Position numbers and translations under genes: made by a program. Shown here piece by piece: positions 34,900 to 44,554 of a stretch of DNA of 64,000 nucleotides. A model generated the notes under the pieces. That model saw nothing but the letters and a program-made list of their open reading frames with translations, was not told where the DNA came from and did not search any database. Where the stretch lies: assembly GCA_023374045.1 (NCBI GenBank), contig CM041777.1, positions 110,821,588 to 110,885,587 on the forward strand, in the 5' to 3' direction. Source of the stretch: Limonium bicolor (taxonomy: Eukaryota > Streptophyta > Magnoliopsida > Caryophyllales > Plumbaginaceae). Each line of letters begins with the position of its first letter. Position 1 is the first letter of the stretch.

Positions 34900-35502
34900 T
34901 TATATTGTTTTAAAAGTAATGTTAAAATAACTAAGGAGGAGAAAAGAACAAACCGAAAGGTTTTGATAAGGAAATGTGTCTCTGGTAGGAGAAGAAGGTG
35001 CAGGATGATCGACCATCGGAGTATCCGCCGTCGTGGTAGGAGCAGACGTCGGTGTAGGATCATCGACAGTATCCGCCGTCGAGGTAGGAGCAGACGTCGG
35101 TCTAGCAGTAGGTGCCGGTGTAGGAGACGCGGCCACTATCGATGTATCCGCCGTCGCGGTAGGAGTAGACACCGGTGTAGGAGTAGGTGGCGGTGTAGGA
35201 GCATGCACCTGGCCCAATACTAAAGCCTCAAGTCTTCGCAGGCGCTCCTCGTAGGCTTGACGCTCATCAGCGTGGCGTCTTTCTGACTCAGCGTGACGTC
35301 TTTCCGACTCCTCCAACCGGTCATGCACCCGTTCATCCACCATTCTCTCTATCATTTCAGCATGTGGTACTCTCGATCGAGACGTAGGAAACACGTCTTT
35401 TTGCCGAACTTCCCCTCCAAGCCCCCGCACTCGCCCTGGATGATCCTTTTGCCCAAGGGCCTTATTCAGTGGATCATCCTGAGACGGAGGGGTCGGAACC
35501 AT
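34900..35502 (-). pseudogene. CACTA 2 second gene, N-terminal coiled-coil/proline-threonine part
   Basis: Minus strand, 200 codons: GRVRGLGGEVRQKDVF (a motif of the plant En/Spm-associated second protein), then a heptad-like ERRHAESERRHADERQAYEE coiled-coil, then a low-complexity Pro/Thr/Ala-rich tail of PTSAPT-type repeats. Its first codons overlap the TNP2 stub in another frame, marking the deletion junction. Confidence 0.7.
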
Positions 35503-35656
35503 GTCTCGCCTTCAGATTGAATAGTTTTAGGACAACGCTCAATTTGTTTTGTGTTTGCGTGTCACATCCACTGTACAACGGTTCCTTTGATCCTTGCATC
35601 AGATTTTCGAATGTTTTGGGTTTGTTGGAAAAATGTTGTTCAACATCTTCCATCAT
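35474..35656 (-). pseudogene. CACTA 2 TNP2 transposase stub
   Basis: Minus strand: KEPLYSGCDTQTQNKLSVVL, then KLFNLKARHG. This corresponds to the LYPGC..KLS.L..L..LK..HG segment near the start of the TNP2 transposase. Homology stops after ARHG and the next sequence is the second gene, so the DDE core is deleted. Confidence 0.8.
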
Positions 35657-35671
35657 TGCATTAAGGTCCTC

Positions 35672-36070
35672 CTAATCATCTGAATCACTAACTAGTGAAT
35701 CATCTTGAGTATCCCCAAAATCATGTGAAGCATCCATTTCTGATTGTTCTGCAACGACTATATCAGCACATTCAAACACTTGTACTGAATGTTGACCATG
35801 CAGTATTGTTATGGCTTCATAATCATCTGTAAACCCTCTGCGAATCAGATGATCCTTAATCTTGTCCACACCTCGGTATTTGAAGTCGTTCTTGCAATCG
35901 ACACAAGGACATCGAATATATCCCTTATCCCTTGGTTTAAGATTGTCAACAAGGACTTTGCAAAATTTATTGACCCCTTCTAGGTACTTGATGTCCAATC
36001 TGTCATTGTACATCACTGAGCGCTCCATCTCCTTTTTCAACACACACCAGATGTCGTGAACTCGTTCCAT
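35672..36070 (-). pseudogene. CACTA 2 transposase-associated domain
   Basis: Minus strand, ATG at 36070. The stretch YNDRLDIKYLEGVNKF, GYIRCPCVDCKND and KIKDHLIRRGFTDDY matches the Cys/His arrangement of the transposase-associated domain at the N-terminus of plant TNP2 proteins. An acidic tail follows (DDSLVSDSDD). A stop separates it from the TNP2 stub. Confidence 0.85.
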
Positions 36071-36112
36071 TGATCTCCTCTTTTTTTATTTACAGATTTA
36101 ACAACCTAAACC

Positions 36113-36358
36113 TATCCAATCACCTTCGATCTCACCTAGCAAAAAGTTAATAATATACAGTAGTTCAGTGATAATTTCGGCAGCATTACCCTACAGTTCT
36201 CCTAGTGATAATATATATATATATGAATCGTTTCAATTCACATATATATATGTACACTAGAAGAACAATAGGGTAATGCTGACGTAATTATCACTGAACT
36301 ACTGTATATTATTAACTCATTCACAACCTAGATGGTGAGATCAAAGGTCATTGGACAG
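36113..36358. repeat. inverted repeat upstream of the CACTA 2 transposase-associated ORF
   Basis: Arms about 36113-36209 and 36253-36358. The inner part is nearly perfect (AATATACAGTAGTTCAGTGA pairs with its reverse at 36281-36306), and the outer part is looser (TCCAATCACCTTCGATCTC against TCCAATGACCTTTGATCTC). The loop is mostly (AT)n. It lies about 40 bp upstream of the ORF start and could form a long hairpin if transcribed. Confidence 0.85.
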
Positions 36359-36683
36359 TCCCAACAGGGACTATCTAAGACATACCTCTATCAGGTAAAT
36401 CTCAGACAGGTAATTCTATGTTTGAATTGATTTTCCATTGTTTAATAGAAAAACAAAAATAAATTGAAACGTTCTAAATACCAACCTGATGAGTACTGGA
36501 TGGTCAGCTAGCGCGAACAGCACAGAAGAAAGAGAAGTAGGCAAATGCTCTTGCGCGTAGTGTACAACACCGGCCTCCTCTTAATTCGATTGTCTTCTAC
36601 CTCGGAGCAACCTGCAAGAGATGAAAAAATTGAAACTATAAGTAATTATGAAGAAAGTTAAATTCGATGGAATTAGTATCAGC

Positions 36684-37870
36684 TTAAATTCTGGAAAAAA
36701 TTTGGCATGACCTTTACGTTTTTTTAGACACTCCACATTTTTTTAGGCAGAAACAAACACAATACCAGCAACATTAATTCTCAGCAAACCATATGAATTA
36801 TTATCAGACAGACAAGTATACATATAGTAAATGTGTATATATATATATGATCAATGAACAAAAACAACCACCCCATTTCAACTTAATCTCACATTTCACC
36901 ACACTATGCAAATATATATTCTAACGATTGCCGAATACAAGTAGAATTTAGTATAATGTTTATTTGTGACAATATTATATTTATATTTACATGTACGTAT
37001 AAGTATTTGTTTCTAAAATCATAATCAGAAATGCAAGTGTTTTACCGTGGGTTCTGATCAGGCAAACCGGTGGCAGAGGTTGACAGCAGCAGAAAGTGCG
37101 ACAAGTAGACAATCTGACCGTGTGTAGTGACACCTATTCAATGAAATTAGAATATAAGGTTTTAATTTTAAAAAAATACGAATAATTGAACAAATAAACA
37201 AACGAAAATATTTTGAATAAACCATGTTATTGAAACATTTTTAAAAAACTAACCTAATGAGTACGGATGATCAAGTCACAAATGGGAAGGAAGAGGGATT
37301 GTTCAACCGTAGAAACACCTATTCAATAAAATTAAAATAAGGTTAAATTATGGAAAAAAAATTGGCATGGTCTTTGCGTATTTTTAGATACTCCACATTT
37401 TGTTAAGGCAGAAACAAACATAGTAGCAACAACATTAATCTCACATTTCACCACATTATGCAAATATATATTCTAATGATTGCAGAATACAAATAGAATT
37501 TAGTATAACGTTTATTTGTGACAATATTATATATATGTACATACATATAAGTATTTCTTTCTAAAATCATAATCAGAAATGCAAGTGTTTTACCGTGGGT
37601 TCTGATTAGTTCAAAACCGGTGGCAGAGGTTGACGGGGCAGCAACAATTAGTGCGACAAGTGGACAATCCAACCGTGGGTAGTAACACCTATTCAATGAA
37701 ATTAGAATAAAGTTTTAATTTTAAAAAACATGACTAATTGAACAAATAAACAAATGAATATATTTTGACAAACCAAATTCTGGAAAAAATTTGGCATGAC
37801 CTCTGCGTATAATTAGATACTCCACACTTTTTTTTGGCATAACCAAACAGAATAGCAGCATATATAATAG
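36684..37870. repeat. tandem duplication (551-bp offset) in CACTA 2
   Basis: TCTCACATTTCACCACA.TAT and the following 250 bp recur at 36888 and 37439, an offset of 551 bp. The leading part (TTGGCATG.CCT..GCGT and CTCCACA.TTTT) occurs a third time at about 37785-37830. Probably intronic or leader sequence of the minus-strand transposase gene. Confidence 0.85.
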
Positions 37871-38954
37871 CACTCTTTTGTTTTAATCAAACAATCTCAC
37901 GGCAATGTAACATTGGAAGTTCAGATTAATATTGTTTGACATAGCTCTAAAAACTTGAGAACATTAAAAGTACTATTGTATTAAAATATTCTCAAATGAA
38001 AGACAAATGCAAGAACAAAGTAAAGCTGAGTAAAATAGAAATATAGAAACCGAACTAAAAACCCTAAAAATAAACGACAAGTTATTAATCCTGCATTAAC
38101 AAAGAAGGGATTCGTATTGAGAGGTCATCATAAATGAAGCTTTTTTTTTCTTCTTCTTCTTCTTTTTTTGTCGGTAACAACAACAATATCACCCTAAATG
38201 CCATAACTACAGTAGCATCAGAAGCATGTTCATGTTTTTCTTCAATTATAGTAATATAGTACTCTAATTTGTCAGACTCCCCATTGAATTTTTCCTTAAC
38301 TTATGATCTGATCAATTCCCCAATTTTCGTTTAATTTTGTTTTTTACTCTCTAAACCCTAGCTTACTATCTTCAATCTCTTTAATTAATCCACAGGCAGA
38401 TATTTCACTTTGTCGAGTATGCAAACGTGATGGCCATCACTACCATGGGACTACTTTGAAACAAGAAACACCACCAACATCGAAACCAACAACAACAACC
38501 ACCACAACAGACGCTAGCAGTTCCAACTTCAGTGCTACTGCACTTGGACACTCTCAACCATTTATACAACTCCTAACATCTAGCTCGTTCATCACAACAG
38601 ACGCGCAGACAATGAAGAAAAAAAATTACCGATCGAGAGCTAGGGTTGGGGCGGCGTTCAGGCAGGGCGCGGATGGTGGAGCTCTGGCGCGGCTGGTGGA
38701 GCTCTGGCGCGGCTTCAGACGACGGGACGACACCGAGAGCGGCGGTGGAGGAAGACACTTCACGGGGCGGCTTTTAAATCTGCGGCTTCTCTAGATGTCG
38801 GGAGCTAGGGGAAGACGCACAGGGCGGCGGAGTAATGGGTCGACGGCGCTAGCTGCAGTGGCGGAGGAGAGGCTCGCCGGCGACAAGGACGGAACAGGGA
38901 AAAAATCGATCGAGAGAAGAAGCAGGAGGAAGAAGAAAGAGGCGTTGGGTATAT

Positions 38955-39318
38955 TAAAAAAACTTTTAAATGACGGTTGGTTTATAAACCGTCGTTTAAA
39001 GCCTATGGGATGGGAGGACTAAACGACGGTTATAAGCAAACCGTGGTTTTAAATTTTTGGGGCAAAATATAAAACGACGGTTGAAAGAGAACCGTGGTTT
39101 ATAATCACTTTATACGACGGTTGTATCGGAACCGTCGTTTTTTCTTCTAAGCGTTGTAATTATAAACGACGGTTTGTTATAAAACCGTCATTTATCTGAT
39201 GAAGCGTGCAATATAAATGACGGTTCTCTCTTGAACCGTGGTTTATGATGTTTAAACGATGGTTGTTTGTATAACTGTGGTTTAAAGTTCGTCATTTAAA
39301 ATTATTTTTCTACTAGTG
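38955..39318. repeat. CACTA 2 right subterminal repeats
   Basis: Many copies of AACGACGGTT and AACCGTCGTTTA, ending in the TIR ATTTTTCTACTAGTG at 39318. A G/C-rich plus frame just inside (38456-39022) has no recognised domain. Confidence 0.85.
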
Positions 39319-39733
39319 GTTTCTCATTGATTTAGGCTTGCTAACGTGATACTAAATAGTACACATGTTTATTAAGGCATAAACATGGTCATTTAGCAAC
39401 TCAAAACTCATTTCTAAGACAATTTTTCAAAAATGTGCTTTAAGGAGTCTTAAAGCACAATTTGTGTTTTAACTTGTTTTTGATCTTGTTTTTCTTTGGT
39501 AATTGATTTAACATGTTCATTAGCATGTTAATAAGGTCTAGGAATGACCTTTGGGTCCTAATCAAGGTTACACCAAGTCTAGAGCAAGTATTTGCTTAAA
39601 TTGACATTATGGTGTTTTCTTGTGTTTTATTTGGTTTAAATTGTCTACCAATGTTTCTAAGGCATTGTTTATCCTTATTACATCATAAATTGATGTTTGC
39701 TTACTATACCTAGGTTTGGGGTAATTCAACTTA

Positions 39734-39800
39734 GGAATTGTGTGCGTTGCAGCATTAACAATAAAACATATGTCTTCACCATCCATCAATGACATTCTTC
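39734..39800 (-). pseudogene. Copia C protease, N-terminal part
   Basis: Minus strand: DICFIVNAATHTIP. This corresponds to the protease active-site region of this copia group (normally a DS/DT-A-T-T-H-T-I-L type motif). Here the catalytic Asp position reads Asn (VNAAT), so the enzyme was dead or has decayed. It is adjacent to the insertion boundary. Confidence 0.7.
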
Positions 39801-40097
39801 AATGAGAATTATACTTCATATGATCTAAACTCATGAAAAACCAAAAAAACAATAAAATTAAATTGTTCAGAAATGTTCTACATAGATAAAATAACTCTAA
39901 GCATGATGTTCTTCATTCCCAGACTTTGGTGGGTCTTCAATCAAGTTACCAAGACTCGCACCAGGGGTAAAGAAATCAGCCACATCAAGGTGTGTGAAAT
40001 CAGGATTAGAGATATCCTATGCAAAATATGTCTCCACATGCTCCCCTTGTCTCTTTTTCTTTAAAAAGGCTTGGTAAAGAGCAACAAGGTGTTTACT

Positions 40098-40939
40098 TAT
40101 GCGATATCTTTTAGCCCAATGAGCTTTGGCTCCACATCGGTGGCATACACTTTCTTCTTTCTTCTTAGAGTGCCCACCTTCTGTATTCACTCTTTGATAT
40201 GAAGATGCATTTTGGACATAGCCATCACGATAATGTACGTTACTCTTCCCACGTCCATGACACGACCTCGTCCACGTCCATATCCACCTTTATGACCACG
40301 ACCGCGACCACGCTTTGGGCCATTTATTGCATTCACTTCAGGCAATGCCATGGAACCAGTTGGACGGGCTTGATGATTTTTCATCAATAGCTCATTGTTT
40401 TGTTCGGCTACTAGCAGACATGCAATTAGTTCAGAGTACTTTTTAAAACCTTTCTCACGGTATTGCTGTTGTAATAGCAAATTTGAGGCATGAAATGTGG
40501 AGAATATTTTCTCGAGCATGTCTGTATCTTTGACTTCCTCTCCACATAATTTTAACTGGGAGGTAATTCTGAATAATGCAAAATTGTACTCTGCAACGGT
40601 TTTAAAATCCTATAGCCTTAAGTGCATCCATTCGTATCTAGCTATGGGAAGTAGGACCGTTTTTTGGTGGCTGTATCTTTCTTCCAAAGATTTCCACAGA
40701 ACCAGTGGGTCCTTTTCTATTAGATATTCACATTTCAGACCTTCGTCTAAGTGTCGACGAAGAAAGATCAAAGTCTTTGCCTTATTTTGAGGGGAACTTG
40801 CATTTCCATCCTTAATGGTATCTTGGAGATCATTTGCAGCGAGATAAATCTCGACATCTAATACCCTCGGTAAATAGTTCTTTCCGGTGATGTCCAAAGC
40901 TGTGAACTCGATATTAGCTAGTTTGGCATTGTTTGCCAT
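40098..40939 (-). pseudogene. gag: Copia C gag
   Basis: Minus strand, ATG at 40939: MANNAKLANIEFTALDITGK, then YLPRVLDVEIYLAANDLQDT, WKSLEERYSHQKTVLLPIAR. A frame break near 40610 separates this from QYREKGFKKYSELIACLLVAEQNN (40187-40519) and a Gly/Arg-rich RGRGRGHKGGYGRGRGR stretch. The CCHC knuckle at about 40105-40147 reads CHRCGAKAHWAKRY: the fourth ligand is Tyr (TAT) in place of Cys (TGT). Confidence 0.88.
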
Positions 40940-41069
40940 TCTTAAACAATCTGCGTAAAATATGCAGATATTAGAAACGATCGTACATGTATCGTTTTCA
41001 TGACATCCCTTTTATATAGAACTATAAAATGTTCCGCCGTAATGCCTCAATGTTTACAAATTGAAATTT

Positions 41070-43700
41070 AGCAGGCACAATGCCGTATGTAGTGACATAA
41101 GTATTATAAATAAATACAATTGAACCATATATCGAAACAAAATAAATAAATAATGCAGAATAAATGGAAATATTAAATAACAACAAAATCGGGCACGATG
41201 CCTTACGTGAAAAGTAAATCTGGCACGATGCCTCATGTGATGAGTGTTCCTGCTACGATGTGTCACGTGATAAGTATTCCTAGCACAATGCTTCACGTGA
41301 TATTTATTACGGGCACACTGCCTCAATAAATAAACAAGAAATAAATGAATAAATATATAAACGAAATTGAATAAATTAAGCACCACAGAATAAATGAAAT
41401 AAAATTAACAATAAACAAAATCTGGCACGATCGATGTCACACATAATATTTAATATCTGGCATGATGCCTCACGTGAAAATTAATATCCGGCATGTTGCC
41501 TCACGTTAATAAATAAATAACTGTGAAGTAAAGTTCTGGCTCAATGCCTCACGTGACAAAGATTTCTAGCGTGATGCCTCACGTAATAAGTATTTCTCAC
41601 GATGTCTCATATGATATTAGTTACTGGCATAATGCCTCATGTGAAATTAATTTCTAACACAATGTCTCACGTGAAATGTACCAGCTAGTCTACTATACAA
41701 CCGGAAATCTTTTAAATATCTACAAACACGTTCTTCATCGCAGTTATCGTTGTTCTTCTTCACCACGATTATCATCGTTCTTCTTCATCGCAGTTATGGT
41801 CGCTCTTCTTCTCATTCTTTCCCCCTTTTATGAGTCAGATCAATTCAAACCCAAATCCAAAGTTTACAATTTATTTTTAATTTGATTCTGCTCAATTCAC
41901 TCTAGTAACTAATTGCTGAAGAAGAAAGAATTTCGTAATTGACATCAATACATAAATCCACGGAATTAAATGATGAAGAACTAGAGAACCTCCTTAATGT
42001 CATAACCATATGTAAGTTATATAACCATTGATCTGTACGATACTCGTTGTACCACTTTTTAACTTTTTGTTCAAAATTTATTTCAACTTGTTTCTAAATT
42101 TTGTTAAGGTTCAACTTCGAGACTAGTTATTCAAAGAAAATTATATAAAAAATGAATCTGTTTTTAAAACTTTTAAGTTTAGGCTCAGATACGCGGTATT
42201 AGTTGTTCTACTTTTAATGCATTTTGTTCATTTTTTTTCAAAACTCATGTTCATGTTCAAAAAATAGAGAATTAGTTTGTTCAATTTTTGGGACCATATG
42301 TTCAACTATTTATAATTAATTGTTCAGAAGTTAGATCTAGTTGTTCATAAGAAATTTTATAATAAAACAATGTCAATATAATATACCATTTGTTCATTTG
42401 TTTTGGATTATATGTTCAACTATTGTTTATAAACTGTTCATATTTTTATGCTAGTTATTCATTAGAAATTATATAATAAAACAGTATCAATATAATGTAC
42501 CATATTTATTGGTTTTCCATTTTTTAAACATCAAGTTTGTGTTCATATAATTTATACTTGTTGTTCAAATTTTTAATCCATTTGTTTAAAATTTATTTCA
42601 CATTGTTCATAAATTTTGTTAGAGTTTAAATTCGATACTAGTTGTTCTTAGAAAATTTAAAAATAAAATAATATAAATAATTCATTTTAAAATATTTTTT
42701 AAGTTCAGATTCAGATACACATTAGTAATAGATTTATTTAATTTTTATTGGTTTACTATTTTTTAAACATCAAGTTTGTGTTCATATAATCAATATCTGA
42801 CGATCAACTTTTTAACTGTTTTGTTTAAAATTTATTTCATATTGTTTTAAAATTATGTTACGGCTCAAATTGGAGACTAGTTATTCATAGAAAATTATAT
42901 AAAAAATGAATCCATTTTTAAAAATTTTAAGTTTAGATTTTGATATGTAGTATTAGTTGTTCAACTTTTAAAATTCTTGTTCAAAATTTACTGCATATTG
43001 TTCATTTTTTTAAAACTCACGTTCATGTTTACAAATATTAAATTAGTTTGTTCAATTTTTTTGACTGTATGTTCAACTATCTATTATTAAGTGTTCAAAA
43101 ATTAGATCTAGTTCTTCATAAGAAATTTTATAATAAACCAATGTCAATATAATATACCATATTTAACTGATTTTTAAATATCAAGTTTGTGTTCATATAA
43201 TCTATACTTGTTGTTCAACTTTTTAATCCATTTGTTCAAAATTTATTTCACATTGTTCCTTAATTTTGTTAGAGTTCAAACTGGATGCTAGTTGTTCTTA
43301 GAAAAAAAAGAAATCATTTTTACAATTTTCAAGTTAGGTTCAGATACGCTATAGTAATAATAGATTACCCGTTTATGTTGTAGATTTTCTCTAAATTTTT
43401 TAATAACGGTTATAGTAATAGTATATTTATTTAAATTAAAAGTTTGAATTTATATAATAAATTATTTTGTTCTTGTATATTTTCTCTAGATTTTTTACTG
43501 AGCAGTTATAAAAATAATAGATTTACTTAAGTTAAAATCTGTTTTCTAAACGTTTAAAATAAAAACAAAAAATTTCAAAAACACATCGTCACCGCCACAT
43601 AACATATTTTTCTACATGTGTACACCGGAAGAACGGAGCATTGTGCTTCCGGTTATACAATAGAAATTGTTGAAATGTACTATCTGGCATGTTACCTCAC
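41070..43700. repeat. G-box-containing tandem array in Copia C leader
   Basis: About 14-15 irregular units of GGCACGATGCCTCACGTGA type at roughly 30-bp spacing. They lie at 41070-41681, with one further unit at 43684 on the other side of the Mutator-like element, so the array predates that insertion. At least five units keep the palindrome TCACGTGA, whose core CACGTG is the plant G-box bound by bHLH and bZIP factors. The array lies between the 5' LTR and the gag start. Confidence 0.8.
41682..43671. mobile_element. Mutator-like non-autonomous element
   Basis: A perfect 9-bp duplication GAAATGTAC flanks it (41673-41681, 43672-43680), the Mutator hallmark. The ends share an imperfect inverted repeat: CTACTATACAACCGGAA on the left, CTATTGTATAACCGGAA on the reverse of the right (14 of 17). 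The 2.0-kb interior is very AT-rich, without coding potential, and built from diverged repeats of TTGTTCAAAATTTATTTCA type (near 42065, 42580, 42825, 43230). Confidence 0.85.
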
Positions 43701-44148
43701 TTAATAATTATATAATGAATAAATAAATACAAAAATGACATAATTCAAAATAATGTACCATAAATTGAAATCATAACAAAAAAATATTACAGTTCCTTCT
43801 CTGATTTTCATATTCAGTTGACGCCGCCACCAACATTAATAATTCACTGTTCGCTCTGTGTCCATAGTATACCATAATCACTTGCACATCACCACGACAA
43901 CATATCGAGAAACACATCAATTACGTGGTTTGAATTATTGAATGTAATAATTATAATGAGATTAACTTTGTAAATCATAGGCAGCAACATCGACCGATTG
44001 TTATTCTATTTGCGGGGTTGGGTAGTCAAGTGGAGAATTTGATGAAAAAAAGTAGAGGGGCTGTATCTCACGATCAGAAAAAAAATGGATCATGAGCCGT
44101 GTTACTTGGAGCCGGATTAATTTTAAAATTTAGAGTATGCTCATAATG

Positions 44149-44278
44149 TGTTGTAAATTAGAGAGAACAGTGGAAAAATATAACGACAATAAGATGTTCT
44201 TTCCATAATAACTTAATCTATTATAGAAAAGTAAGGAGATAACCTAATAGGAGTAATACAAACATTCACTTTATAACG
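44149..44278 (-). repeat. Copia C 5' LTR
   Basis: About 130 bp, matching the 3' LTR with substitutions and small deletions (for example the loss of GAGTACAATGATATATATT-like text). No well-preserved tRNA-Met primer site adjoins it; TTATGAGCATAC is at the expected place on the minus strand. Confidence 0.78.
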
Positions 44279-44554
44279 TGTTTGATTGTATAGACTAAAA
44301 CAAAAACCCTCACCTTAAGAAAATTAAAAACTAAATAGAGCATATTTACATTTTTTTTCAGAATAGCAACATATATTATAACCGTAAAACACCCCGACTA
44401 CGCAATTTCTTGCCCGCAGGTCACTGTCCTGGCTACAGTCAAGGGTATAATTGTCATTTAAAGTTATATTTTTTGTATGAAGGGAGCCGGACGCGCTGAA
44501 GTAACGATTCCCTGTTTACATTTTTTTTTCTTTTTGGAGGAGTCAAGCTACGCG

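Larger units (their letters stand above)
32443..39318 (-). mobile_element. CACTA transposon 2, internal-deletion derivative
   Basis: Left end CACTAGTGCAGAAAATG; reverse of the right end CACTAGTAGAAAAATA. The 3-bp duplication GTT flanks it (32440-32442, 39319-39321). Both ends carry ACCACGGTT / AACCGTCGTTT subterminal repeats. Minus-strand genes run from the right: transposase-associated domain (35672-36070), a stub of TNP2 (35474-35656), then directly a second gene with a coiled-coil, a DUF8039-like and a ULP1-like domain (33180-35502). The catalytic core of TNP2 is missing, so the copy is non-autonomous. Confidence 0.93.
28457..39728. mobile_element. LTR-type insertion (probable solo gypsy-type LTR) interrupted by CACTA 2
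   Basis: Starts TGTAACACCCC, the common opening of plant Ty3/gypsy LTRs, and ends TAATTCA. It is flanked by GCTTA (28452-28456) and ACTTA (39729-39733), a 5-bp duplication with one mismatch. Removing it rejoins the Copia C protease in frame. Without the nested CACTA 2 it is about 4.4 kb. No gag/pol sequence and no second internal LTR were seen, so a solo LTR (Tekay-like LTRs can be this long) or a LARD is the best reading. The ends also form a loose inverted repeat (TGTAACACCCCAA / TGAATTACCCCAA). Confidence 0.7.
24837..44278 (-). mobile_element. Copia C: Ty1/copia element hosting nested insertions
   Basis: Short LTRs (24837-24979 and 44149-44278) share TGTTGTAAATTAGAGAGAAC and TAATACA.ACATTCACT and run TGTTAT...AACA on the minus strand. 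The flanking 5-mers GGTTT (24832-24836) and TGTTT (44279-44283) match at 4 of 5 positions. Gag lies at the right (40098-40939), the protease is split (39734-39795 and 28165-28451), and integrase, polymerase and RNase H follow leftwards to 25104. Removing the 28457-39728 insertion rejoins the protease frame. Many stops and frameshifts make it defective. Confidence 0.9.

Noticed and set aside
34963..35223. Plus-strand Arg-rich and Val/Gly-rich frames
   Set aside because: Antisense shadows of the Pro/Thr-rich low-complexity part of the CACTA 2 second gene.
38456..39022. Adjacent plus-strand frames of 112 and 75 codons near the right end of CACTA 2
   Set aside because: Composition is Thr- and Arg-rich from a G/C-rich subterminal region; no domain and opposite orientation to the element's genes.
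41070..41681. CRISPR-like array (regular 30-bp spacing of a palindromic repeat)
   Set aside because: Eukaryotic retrotransposon leader; units are degenerate, spacers are AT-rich and not unique protospacer-like, and there are no cas genes.
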